In this document: positions 8,315 through 17,167 of the stretch, piece after piece | Position numbering within the stretch: the stretch's first letter is position 1 | Layout of the letters: every line of letters begins with the position of its first letter | Assembly: GCF_003003285.1 (NCBI RefSeq) | Contig: NZ_PVTP01000008.1 | Coordinates: forward strand, 1 to 64,000 | Direction of reading: 5' to 3' | Origin: Yoonia maritima | GTDB taxonomy: Bacteria; Pseudomonadota; Alphaproteobacteria; Rhodobacterales; Rhodobacteraceae | DNA: 64,000 nt | Program-made: the position numbers and the translations under genes | The notes under the pieces: model-generated | What the model was told of the DNA's origin: nothing | The model's database searches: none | Seen by the model: the letters and a program-made list of their open reading frames with translations, nothing else

Positions 8315-11300
8315 ATGTACGAACTAACCGCGATGCAGGCCGCCTGCTGGGTCAATGGACACGCCAAAGGCGAGGACGAAAAAAGCCCCTCGGCCCATCT
8401 ATATGTCGAACTGGACAGCACCGATAATCAGCCCGCCTTGGACCCCGATCGGCTGTCTGTTGCGGTTTCTGCACTGATCGCCCGGCACCCGCAGCTGCGA
8501 CTTGCGGTCGATGCCCAAGGGCAGCCCAGCATCGCCGAACCATCTGCATTGCACCGCTTGCACTTCAACAATCTGCACGGGCTTGATCCTTTGGGATGCG
8601 ACGCCGCCCTTGCCCGCATCCGCGATGAAAAAACACATCAGCGGCTTGCCTTGGCAAACGGCGAAGCATGCGAATTCACGCTGACCCAATTGCCCGAAGG
8701 GCGCCATCGGCTGCATATCGATATCGATATGGTCGCCGCCGATCCGTCGTGTTTTCCCTATCTGATGGCCGAACTCGCGCAGCTGTACGAGGCCGGGCCA
8801 GACGCCCTGCCCGATGATGCTGGTGATTTTGCGGCCTACCTGCAGGCGCGGCGCAATGACCCTGCGCGCACCGAAAAAGACGCCGCCGCGCGTGATTTCT
8901 GGAAGGTCAAAATTCCGAAGCTACCGCAAGAACCCAATCTTCCCGCCCCCACAGTTTCACCACGTGACCGTGGCACCAACACGACCCGGCTTGCAGCCAC
9001 GCTTAGCCCCGAGCAATCCGCCGATTTCGTGACCTTGGCCCGCGCGTTGCGGGTGACACCATCGGCGCTGGCGCTTGCTGTATTCAGCCAAGAACTCGCC
9101 AAAGCCTGCGCGCAACCCGCGCTGCGATTGACCGTTCCAATGTTCCACCGCGCCGACTGCGCCACGACAGTTGGTGATTTCGCCGATTTCACCTTGCTGG
9201 GGGTCAAAGATACAGGCGCGGATCTGGGGGTTCTGGCGCGTACTGTGCAAACTGACCTGATCCAAGCCGTGACACACGCCGCCCGCCCCGGCCCGCAGTT
9301 GATGCGCGATCTCGCGCGTCATTTAGGCAATGTGCCGAATGCACCCGTTGTGTTCACCGCTGGCTTTGACCACGAACTTGGTTCGATCCTGCCCGAAAAT
9401 GCCGCCAAAACGCTTGGCGATCTTGTCTGGAGCGTTTCACAAGGCCCCGGCGTGGCCCTAGACGCACAGATCGCAAAGCTGGGCGATCAGATCCTGATCA
9501 ACTGGGATATCCGGTTGGATCTTGTTGACCAAGAATGGATCGAACAGCTGTTCAACGGCTTTGTTGCACGGCTTCGCACATTGCTGGCAGAAAACGAAAC
9601 GGCCGCAAACAGTCAGCCACTGTCGCAATTGCAGCGCGCCTATATCATGGGCCGCGACAAGGCGCTTCCGCTCGGTGGTGTCGCCATGCAAGAGGTCCGT
9701 TTGTTCCGCGGCACACTTGATGTGCCACAGCTACGGACCCGGCTTGATACGCTTTGCGCGGCCTATCCCGCACTGCGCGCCCGCGTGAACGCAACCGATC
9801 TGCGGCTAACGTATTTGCCGCAAGTACAGTCACCCATTGAGGTGCGCGATCTTAGCGCCGATCAAACCGCAGCAGCACAGCTTGACGCGTTTTGGGATAA
9901 ATTCGCGCAAACCCCCTGCCCGCTTGATGGCGCGTTGTGGCAGGTATGTGCGGTCCAGATGCCCGAAGGCGAACAAGATGCCGTCGCCGTCAAATTCGAC
10001 GCAATCGCGCTGGACGGCCCCGCAATCGCGCAAATCTGCACAGAGATGTTCGGGCACGAACCACTCGTACCACAGAACCCATCAAAGACACCTGCAGCGC
10101 CCGCGCCCCAACAACGGGCCGACGCCGCCTATTGGGCCAAGGCGCTGCAATCCGTCGAAACCGCGCCGCGCCTGCCTTGGCGCACGCCGCTGCATCAGAT
10201 CGAAACCTCGCGCTATCGCCGTAGCACCCGCCAGATCGACCCTACCCAAAAACGCCAACTGCGTCGCGCTGGGGCAAAGGATAAGCTGTTTTTGAATAGC
10301 TTGCTTAGCTTTGTGGTGCTGGACGTCTTGGCGCGTTTCACCCCAGACATGCGGCTTTGCGTTGGTTTGCCAACCGCGCCCGCGCTTGAACAAACGGGGC
10401 TAGGCAATCGGTCATCCTTTATTGCCGTGGACCATGACGCGCGCATTGGCACGCCTCTTGAACGGGCCGCTGCGCTTCAAACCCAAACGATGGAAGGGCT
10501 GTCGCATATGGGGTTCGCTGGCGTCGATATCGCGCGCCACCTGCTGTCGCAAACCCAAGAACCGCTTGCCTTGCCCGTTGTCTTAACCAACGGGCTGAAC
10601 TGGGTAACGCCAAATGGCCAGATGCAAGAGGTCGCCGGGCAAACGCAAACGCCGCAAGTCGCGCTGGATATCAGATTGATGAACGCGCCGGATGGCGGGA
10701 TCGAAATCGCCGCCGATTATGCAGAAAGCGCGCTAAACGCCGATACGATCAACACCATGCTTGATGCGATCACAGCCACACTTGTCGAAATCTGTGACCA
10801 AGACACACTCTGCCTGCCTGTTGTGCCCGCAAATCAGCCGGACCAACAGCCGGATATTCCCGACCCTGTCGCACACCTACCCAAGATCGCCGCGCATCTG
10901 CGTGCCGGGCAAGGCACCGCGCTGATCCAAGGCGAAACACAGCTTAGCTATGCAGACCTGCATACGCGCGTCAAAGCAATCCTTGGCGGATTTGCCGAAC
11001 GCGAGGTTCATGCGGGTTCAGTGTTGGCGATCCATTTGCCGCGCGGCATTGACCATATTGCGCTTCAACTCGCAGCATCGCTTGCCGGGGTTATCTGGGT
11101 GCCGCTTGATGAATCGGCCCCCACCGAACGACGAGATTACCAGCTTGCCCGCTGTGCGCCCGCGCTTGTTGTTTCAAACGATGATATCGCTGACTGGCCC
11201 AGTATCCGGCCCGCCGATCTGGCGGCACCGGGCGGTGCTTTGCCATCAGACACTGTGCTTGCTGAACGCAGCCTGACCCGCGAACCCAGCTATTACCTGT

Positions 11301-12634
11301 TCACATCGGGCACCACCGGGGCACCGAAATGCGTCGTGCTAAACAACCGTGCGACGGCCAATGTGTTGGAACAGTCGCTCAATGAATGGCAAGTCGGGGC
11401 AAGTGACGTTCTGATGTCGGCCACCCCGCTGCATCACGACATGTCACTGTTTGATATCTTTGGCGCGCTTAGCGCGGGTGCCACGCTGGCCATGCCAGAC
11501 ATCGGCCAAGACAAAGACGCCATGGAATGGGCTAAGATCGTCGCCCGTCATAAGGTGACGATCTGGGTGTCAGTCCCGGCCATCCTTGAGATGCTTTTGG
11601 ACAGCGTGCGACCCCAACAGCTGGGTTCTTTGCGGCTGATCGCGCAGGGCGGTGACTATATTAAGCCTGCCCAAATTGCCCGCCTGCGTGAACTGCGCCC
11701 GGATGCACGGCTGTTTTCGTTGGGTGGCCCGACAGAAACAACGATCTGGAGCATCTGGTACGAAATCGGGTCTGAAACCGGGGCGATTCCATATGGTCGG
11801 GGGCTGAAGGGCGCTGAATACCTGATCTGTAACCCCGAAGGCGAACTTTGCCCAACTGGTGTTGTCGGGCGCATCCACACAGCGGGTGATTGCCTGTCGC
11901 TTGGGTATCTTGATGACGGCAAACTGGTATCGACAGATTTCGTGACCTTACCGGACGACAATGGCAATCAGCGCCGGGCCTTCCGCACAGGTGATTTGGG
12001 TCAATGGACGCCCGAAGGGACCATCTTGTTTGCGGGACGTGTCGGCGGCTATGTCAAAGTCCGCGGCGTCCGTGTGTCGCTTGGTGAAATCGAAACGGTG
12101 CTGGGCGATCACCCTGCGCTGCGCCAAGCGATGGTCGTTGATATCGCATCCGCCGATGGCCGCGAGACAACGATTGCGGCACTTTGTGTCGGACACGATG
12201 ACGCCCAGACGAACCCCGCCGAATTACGGACCTACATGCGTGACAGGCTTCCGCAATCCCATCTGCCTGATCGGTTCATGCTGGTTCCCGCTTTGCCGCT
12301 TTCGGCGAATGGCAAAATTGATAGGGCCGCCGCGCGGCGTTTGGCGAACGAACGCCCGACAGCCCCGGCCGCACCAAAAGTGGCCGAACCGGATCAGAAT
12401 CTCGTCAACCGAGTGCTCGGGATCTATCTTGAACACTTAGGGCCGCACGAAAGCGCGACCGCAGACAGTACCTTGCTTAGCCTTGGCCTGCTGCCGAACC
12501 ACCTCGCGGTTATCGCGACCGCAATGAATGAACGTTTTGGAAGCAAGCTTAGCCCAGCACAATTGCTTGGGGCACGCACAGCACGGCAAGCCGCCGCGCT
12601 GATCGTACGTCAGCCAGCAATCTCTGCGACTTAA
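8315..12634 (+). CDS. NRPS: Cy1-Cy2-A plus degenerate carrier (VibF N-terminal half-like)
   Basis: A cytosolic synthetase of about 1439 residues. Domains in order: cyclisation domain 1 (about 1-430, DMVAAD fits the DxxxxD signature), cyclisation domain 2 (about 435-850, DAIALD near 564), adenylation domain (about 860-1355, LFTSGTTGAPK, GGPTETTIW, FRTGDLG, NGKID), then a 75-residue carrier-like segment where LGLLPNHL stands in place of LGGHSL, so the pantetheine serine is missing. VibF of vibriobactin synthesis has the order Cy1-Cy2-A-C1-PCP-C2; this protein matches its first half and the gene at 17168 its second. Cyclisation domains imply a Thr, Ser or Cys substrate. ATG at 8315 is preferred over the TTG two codons earlier. 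First gene of a seven-gene operon. Confidence 0.88.
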   Translation: MYELTAMQAACWVNGHAKGEDEKSPSAHLYVELDSTDNQPALDPDRLSVAVSALIARHPQLRLAVDAQGQPSIAEPSALHRLHFNNLHGLDPLGCDAALARIRDEKTHQRLALANGEACEFTLTQLPEGRHRLHIDIDMVAADPSCFPYLMAELAQLYEAGPDALPDDAGDFAAYLQARRNDPARTEKDAAARDFWKVKIPKLPQEPNLPAPTVSPRDRGTNTTRLAATLSPEQSADFVTLARALRVTPSALALAVFSQELAKACAQPALRLTVPMFHRADCATTVGDFADFTLLGVKDTGADLGVLARTVQTDLIQAVTHAARPGPQLMRDLARHLGNVPNAPVVFTAGFDHELGSILPENAAKTLGDLVWSVSQGPGVALDAQIAKLGDQILINWDIRLDLVDQEWIEQLFNGFVARLRTLLAENETAANSQPLSQLQRAYIMGRDKALPLGGVAMQEVRLFRGTLDVPQLRTRLDTLCAAYPALRARVNATDLRLTYLPQVQSPIEVRDLSADQTAAAQLDAFWDKFAQTPCPLDGALWQVCAVQMPEGEQDAVAVKFDAIALDGPAIAQICTEMFGHEPLVPQNPSKTPAAPAPQQRADAAYWAKALQSVETAPRLPWRTPLHQIETSRYRRSTRQIDPTQKRQLRRAGAKDKLFLNSLLSFVVLDVLARFTPDMRLCVGLPTAPALEQTGLGNRSSFIAVDHDARIGTPLERAAALQTQTMEGLSHMGFAGVDIARHLLSQTQEPLALPVVLTNGLNWVTPNGQMQEVAGQTQTPQVALDIRLMNAPDGGIEIAADYAESALNADTINTMLDAITATLVEICDQDTLCLPVVPANQPDQQPDIPDPVAHLPKIAAHLRAGQGTALIQGETQLSYADLHTRVKAILGGFAEREVHAGSVLAIHLPRGIDHIALQLAASLAGVIWVPLDESAPTERRDYQLARCAPALVVSNDDIADWPSIRPADLAAPGGALPSDTVLAERSLTREPSYYLFTSGTTGAPKCVVLNNRATANVLEQSLNEWQVGASDVLMSATPLHHDMSLFDIFGALSAGATLAMPDIGQDKDAMEWAKIVARHKVTIWVSVPAILEMLLDSVRPQQLGSLRLIAQGGDYIKPAQIARLRELRPDARLFSLGGPTETTIWSIWYEIGSETGAIPYGRGLKGAEYLICNPEGELCPTGVVGRIHTAGDCLSLGYLDDGKLVSTDFVTLPDDNGNQRRAFRTGDLGQWTPEGTILFAGRVGGYVKVRGVRVSLGEIETVLGDHPALRQAMVVDIASADGRETTIAALCVGHDDAQTNPAELRTYMRDRLPQSHLPDRFMLVPALPLSANGKIDRAAARRLANERPTAPAAPKVAEPDQNLVNRVLGIYLEHLGPHESATADSTLLSLGLLPNHLAVIATAMNERFGSKLSPAQLLGARTARQAAALIVRQPAISAT

Positions 12635-12649
12635 GGCGAAGGAAACCCA

Positions 12650-14044
12650 ATGTCCGCCCAACCAACCGCTGCGCCCTGGCTTGATCTGACGCTTGCCCAA
12701 TTTGATTTCTGGGAAGAATTCCGGCTTCACCCAGATCGGCCGCTTTCAACGGTGGCCCACTGCACCATCATCGAAGGACCGGTGGACGAGGCCGCGTTGA
12801 TCGGCGCATTAAATCAGCTTGCGCAGGAAACCGATGTGCTCGCGCTGCGGTTTCGCGATGGGCCAGACGGGCCGCGCCAACAGATTGATCCCGCGCGCAT
12901 CCCAACGGTGCATTATCACGACCTGACATCTGAAACCGACCCCGAAGCAGCCGGGCGTAAAATGATGGAAGCCGACATCGCCAAACCGATTGATCTGGAA
13001 CGCGATCAGATTTCCGCGCTTTGGTTGTTGAAATTTAGCGGCACGCGCTGGCTTTGGTACCTTCGTGGTCATCACATCATGCTTGATGGTTACGGCGTGT
13101 CCCTTATCGAACGCCGCGCTGCTGCGCTTTATGCGCAGGCGCTTGGGCATCCGGCTGATTTGGGTGCCTTTCAGCCATTCCCGCGTTACCTCGAAGAAGA
13201 AACCGCCTATCGCGCAAGCGCCCACCATACCCGCGACCAAGATCGCTGGACGCAGACGCTTGCCGATGGTCCGGACCTGACCGTGCTAGAAAAGGACGAA
13301 GAAGACTACGGCTGTTCGCCACTTAGTGCGGCCCCCGAACTGCCGCCTACATTGCCCGCCCTGCTAAGGCAGACTGCCGAAAATAACGATATGGGCTGGC
13401 CTGATCTGCTTACGCTGCTTAGCGCCGCTTGGGTGACACGCGACCTATCCGCTGATGGTCCGGGCCTGCCCGTTTGGCTACCGTATATGAGCAGGTTCGG
13501 CAGCGTCAGCGCAGAAATCCCTGCGCTCGTCGTGAATATTTTGCCGCTGATCGTCACAAACGTCGCTGATGAAACGCTGGGCGATTACCTTGTGCGGATG
13601 GGCAAAGTGCTGCGCAAACTGCGGCGCCACGGGCGGTATCGGGTGGAACAGCTTGCCGCCGACCGTGGCCTGAAAGAAGGGCAGCGGTTCTTCTTTTCGC
13701 CGTTGATCAACGTCATTCCATTTGATCCACCCCAATTCATCGGCTGCACGGCAGAACGCGAAGTGCTGGCCGCAGGGCCGGGTGACGGGTTTAACCTCAC
13801 GTGGGGCGGTGCCTCGAATGCTGATGGGCTGGGCCTTTGGATTGATGCCGATCCCGCATCACAGGCGCAATTCACTGCCAGCACCATTGATCTTGTACCG
13901 TTTATCATCCGGGCCTGTGCGGATGGCGCGTTTGATATGCCGCTTGCAGAATTGCTCCGGCACGCGGCACCTGCCCTGCCCATAGCTGCGCAAAAGAAAT
14001 CAACACCAATCAGGCCAATCGCTGGCCGTTTAGAGGGCGCATGA
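12650..14044 (+). CDS. free-standing condensation protein (VibH-like amide synthase)
   Basis: A 464-residue protein made of a single condensation domain with an intact HHIMLDG active site (His141, His142, Asp146). In vibriobactin synthesis, VibH is such a free-standing domain: it takes DHB from the aryl carrier and condenses it with a primary amine of a soluble polyamine, norspermidine. By analogy this enzyme would acylate spermidine, which the neighbouring genes at 23.9-29.1 kb are predicted to make. An AAGGA ribosome-binding site precedes the ATG; the stop overlaps the next start (ATGA). The amine acceptor is inferred from context. Confidence 0.85.
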   Translation: MSAQPTAAPWLDLTLAQFDFWEEFRLHPDRPLSTVAHCTIIEGPVDEAALIGALNQLAQETDVLALRFRDGPDGPRQQIDPARIPTVHYHDLTSETDPEAAGRKMMEADIAKPIDLERDQISALWLLKFSGTRWLWYLRGHHIMLDGYGVSLIERRAAALYAQALGHPADLGAFQPFPRYLEEETAYRASAHHTRDQDRWTQTLADGPDLTVLEKDEEDYGCSPLSAAPELPPTLPALLRQTAENNDMGWPDLLTLLSAAWVTRDLSADGPGLPVWLPYMSRFGSVSAEIPALVVNILPLIVTNVADETLGDYLVRMGKVLRKLRRHGRYRVEQLAADRGLKEGQRFFFSPLINVIPFDPPQFIGCTAEREVLAAGPGDGFNLTWGGASNADGLGLWIDADPASQAQFTASTIDLVPFIIRACADGAFDMPLAELLRHAAPALPIAAQKKSTPIRPIAGRLEGA

Positions 14045-14985
14045 AACGTCGTTCATTCATAACCAGCAGCGCATGTGCCGCAGGCGTATTTATGTTGCCG
14101 ACTACTGTTCAGGCAAACTCCGGTTGGCCGCGCACAGTCACCAATGCAGACGGCAGCGAAACAATCCTGCAGTCACAGCCGAAGCGGATACTTTCAACCT
14201 CTGTCACGCTATCAGGCAGTTTGCTGGCCATCGAAGCACCGCTTGTCGCCAGCGCCACAACGGTACGCGGTGACTACTTTGGGCAATGGCAGGATATCGC
14301 AAAGGAACGCGGCGTTGAAAAACTGTGGCGTGCAGGTGCCGTCGACCTCGAAGCCGTCTGGGCCTTTGCCCCTGACCTGATCGTTGTGTCCGCCAGCGGC
14401 GCAGATTCCGCCCTTGCGCAACGTGCCGCGCTTGAAGAAGTCGCACCCGTTCTGGTGTTAGATTACGGCGCGATCGGCTGGGAAGATTTGGCAGGGCAGC
14501 TTGGCCAAGCCATCGGTCACGAGGCAGAGGCCAACGCGCTTCTCAGCCTATTCGCAACCGAACTGCAAACCACGCGTGCGCAGCTTCAGCTCCCCCAAGG
14601 GCTGACAAATATCATCAGCTACAACGGCCCCGGTGCACCCAACCCGGTCGCTACAGCGGGTGGCGTACATGGTCGATTGCTGAACGCGCTTGGGTTCCAG
14701 CTCGAAGATCCGCCGCGTAGCTGGCAAAGCGCCAATACACCGCCCGCCGCCGATTTCATCCGCGCAGCCTATGAACATCTGACCGAACTGACCGCGCAGA
14801 CCACATTTGTATTGGCGGGCACGGATGAGGACGCGCAGCGGTTGCTGGATGATCCAATCCTGAGCAACCTGCCATCGGTGCAACTGGGGCAAGTTTACGG
14901 GCTTGGGCGCAATTCCTTCAGGGTGGATTATTACAGCGCCTCGGAAATCGTCGCCGGCATCGCACAACGCTTTGGCCGGGCCTAA
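14041..14985 (+). CDS. periplasmic ferric-siderophore binding protein (FepB/FatB-like)
   Basis: A 314-residue substrate-binding protein of the iron-complex ABC class. The N-terminus MKRRSFITSSACAAGVF has a twin-arginine-like motif and a short hydrophobic core ending around VQANS. The mature part shows the class III binding protein pattern: QPKRILSTS, the DLEAVWAFAPDLIVVS block and a C-terminal lobe with YYSASEIV. It would bind the ferric siderophore in the periplasm and deliver it to the two permeases encoded next. It is coupled to the upstream VibH-like gene by an ATGA overlap, so synthesis and uptake are co-expressed. Confidence 0.88.
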   Translation: MKRRSFITSSACAAGVFMLPTTVQANSGWPRTVTNADGSETILQSQPKRILSTSVTLSGSLLAIEAPLVASATTVRGDYFGQWQDIAKERGVEKLWRAGAVDLEAVWAFAPDLIVVSASGADSALAQRAALEEVAPVLVLDYGAIGWEDLAGQLGQAIGHEAEANALLSLFATELQTTRAQLQLPQGLTNIISYNGPGAPNPVATAGGVHGRLLNALGFQLEDPPRSWQSANTPPAADFIRAAYEHLTELTAQTTFVLAGTDEDAQRLLDDPILSNLPSVQLGQVYGLGRNSFRVDYYSASEIVAGIAQRFGRA

Positions 14986-14989
14986 ACGC

Positions 14990-16000
14990 ATGACACCGCC
15001 CCTTTCGTCCATGCCGCGCCTGCTGCTTTGGGGTGCAATTCTATTCGTTGTGTTGACCGCAATCGCCAGCCTTTTTGTCGGGCCACGAGCGATCACCCCC
15101 GCGACAACATTGACCGCGCTATTGGACTTTGACGCCGGAAATGGCGCGCATCTGTTGGTGCGCGACCAGCGCCTGCCCCGCGTGTTTCTTGCGCTTTGCG
15201 TCGGCGCGGCGCTCGGGGCCGCTGGCGGAGTGATGCAAACGCTGACACGAAATCCGCTGGCTGATCCGGGGCTGTTGGGCATTTCAGCGGGCGCGACGCT
15301 CGCCATTGTTTGCCTGATCGCTGCGACTGGCCAAATCAATATCGGTGCGTCGCTTTGGGCCGGCATCTTTGGGGCCGGGGTTGGTGGCGCTACCGTATTT
15401 TTGCTGGGTGGGATGACCAAAACACATGACCCGGTACGGCTGGTACTGGCAGGTGCGGCGTTGTCTATCGTGCTGATGACGCTGACACGCGTGATCACCG
15501 TAAACGCCGAAGCCCATGTTTTCGATCAATTCCGTCACTGGGCTGTCGGATCATTGCAGGGGCGCGGCTGGGATGTTTTATGGCCCAGCATCTGGCTGAC
15601 GCTCATTGGTGGCCTTGCTGCGGTCGCTTTGGCGCGACCGCTAGATGCGCTGGCATTGGGCCAAGATTTCGGCCAAAGCCTTGGCGCTGATCCTCGCCGT
15701 GTCTGGTTTGCCGCAGCCGCCGTGATCGTCGTGCTTTGCGGGACAGCGACAGCGGCAGCCGGGCCAATCAGCTTTGTCGGCTTGGCCGCGCCACATCTGG
15801 CACGCCATATCACTGGCCCTTCGCATCGTGCGCTACTGCTTCTTTCCATGCTGATCGGCGCGGCGCTTGTCAGTGTCGCTGATCTGGCCGGGCGGCTGAT
15901 CGACCCGGCCGCACAAATCGACGTTGGCATCATGTCTGCCCTCATCGGCGGGCCGATATTCGTCGCTTTGGCACGGCGCCTAAAGATGAGCGGGCTATGA
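14990..16000 (+). CDS. FecCD-family iron-siderophore permease 1
   Basis: A 336-residue inner-membrane permease with many hydrophobic helices and FecCD landmarks: RLPRVFLALCVGAALGAAGGVMQTLTRNPLADPGLLG near the N-terminus (only short parts are diagnostic, RLPR and NPLA.P..LG), FVGLAAPHLAR, and a DRR-like GADPRRV loop. The ATG at 14990, four bases after the binding-protein stop, starts just before the first transmembrane helix. It overlaps the second permease by ATGA and probably forms a heterodimer with it. Confidence 0.9.
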   Translation: MTPPLSSMPRLLLWGAILFVVLTAIASLFVGPRAITPATTLTALLDFDAGNGAHLLVRDQRLPRVFLALCVGAALGAAGGVMQTLTRNPLADPGLLGISAGATLAIVCLIAATGQINIGASLWAGIFGAGVGGATVFLLGGMTKTHDPVRLVLAGAALSIVLMTLTRVITVNAEAHVFDQFRHWAVGSLQGRGWDVLWPSIWLTLIGGLAAVALARPLDALALGQDFGQSLGADPRRVWFAAAAVIVVLCGTATAAAGPISFVGLAAPHLARHITGPSHRALLLLSMLIGAALVSVADLAGRLIDPAAQIDVGIMSALIGGPIFVALARRLKMSGL

Positions 16001-17046
16001 CGACTGCACCAAACATTGTCCTACGTTGGCGGGGTTGGTCGTTGCTTTTGGCACGCCGCGCGCTTTGGCTGAATATCATCCTGTTCGGGCTGCTCGTGAT
16101 TGGCTCCACGACAGCGCTGATGCTCGGGCGGCTTCCAATCGGGACGCAAGAGATTTGGCAGGTCATTACGGGCAATGCCCCATCCCGCGCCGTCGAACAT
16201 GTGCTCATAGACATCCGCCTACCACGCCTTTTGGTTACAATCGGCGCAGGTGCGGCCCTTGGCACCTCGGGCGCGGTGTTTCAGACCATCTCGCGTAATC
16301 CACTTGGGTCGCCTGACGTCATCGGTTTCACTGCTGGCGCTGCCACGGGTGCGCTTATCTGGATTATCGTCTTTGGCGGTACAGGTGCCAATGTCGTGCT
16401 TGCAGCGATGGCCGGCGCGCTTCTGACTGGCGTCGGCGTGTATCTATTGGCCAGAAAAGACGGACGGGTCAGCGCCTATCGGCTTGTACTGACGGGGATT
16501 GGCGTTGGTGCAGTGCTGCACGCGATCAACGCACTGCTGCTGGTAAAGGGCGATCTAGACGTCGCGATTTCGGCGAACCTTTGGCTGGCGGGGTCCGTCG
16601 ACGGGCGCGATTGGGGGCATGTTTGGCCTTTATGGCTCGGGCTGATTGCGCTGATGGGGCCCATGCTTTTGGGAATGCGGCCTCTAGGAATGATGGAGAT
16701 GGGCGACGATTTGGCAGGGCCACTTGGCGTGCCCGTCGAACGCGTGCGCCGCTGGATGCTACTGGGCGCGCTGATACTCGCCGCCCTCGCGACAAGCGCC
16801 ACCGGACCGATCGCATTCGTCGCTCTCGCCGCACCACAGCTTGCGCGGCGGCTGGGGCGTGCACCAACACAACCGCTTATCGGGGCGACGTTGTTTGGCG
16901 CGTGCCTCATGCTTGGCGCGGACCTTTTGACACGCGTTGCGCCCTTCGACTTGACCATGCCAATCGGACAAGTCACCGGGATCATTGGTGGGGTCTACCT
17001 GATCTGGTTGCTCGCCGGAAATCGGCTACGGAACGGCGCCCCGTAA
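15997..17046 (+). CDS. FecCD-family iron-siderophore permease 2
   Basis: A 349-residue permease paralogous to the preceding gene product: RLPRLLVTIGAGAALGTSGAVFQ, NPLGSPDVIGF and FVALAAPQLARRLG mark the FecCD family. Together the two would form the channel of a ferric-siderophore importer. Unusually, the gene that follows is an NRPS; the importer's ATPase comes only after it, at 19350. The start overlaps the previous stop (ATGA). Confidence 0.9.
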   Translation: MTTAPNIVLRWRGWSLLLARRALWLNIILFGLLVIGSTTALMLGRLPIGTQEIWQVITGNAPSRAVEHVLIDIRLPRLLVTIGAGAALGTSGAVFQTISRNPLGSPDVIGFTAGAATGALIWIIVFGGTGANVVLAAMAGALLTGVGVYLLARKDGRVSAYRLVLTGIGVGAVLHAINALLLVKGDLDVAISANLWLAGSVDGRDWGHVWPLWLGLIALMGPMLLGMRPLGMMEMGDDLAGPLGVPVERVRRWMLLGALILAALATSATGPIAFVALAAPQLARRLGRAPTQPLIGATLFGACLMLGADLLTRVAPFDLTMPIGQVTGIIGGVYLIWLLAGNRLRNGAP

Positions 17047-17167
17047 ATCCGACAAAAACACTTGACATTATGGTGGCCCTGCCCTTGTTTACACGCGCCA
17101 GATCCGGGCCCTCGCACAAGGGTCCCCAGCCCAAAATGACGCCCCCCGGAACCAGCAGGACACCATC
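17047..17167 (+). promoter_or_regulatory. 121-bp leader before second NRPS gene
   Basis: The only sizeable gap inside the operon. TTGACA at 17062-17067 could be a -35 box, but no good -10 lies at 16-18 bp, and the GC-rich stretch around 17107-17130 can form an imperfect hairpin. An internal weak promoter or processing site is possible; nothing is certain. Confidence 0.25.

Noticed and set aside
14548-15498. A 316-codon open frame on the minus strand
   Set aside because: It lies antisense to the siderophore binding-protein and permease genes, has an implausible Ala/Pro/Arg/Thr composition and no family motif; a shadow of GC-rich coding DNA.
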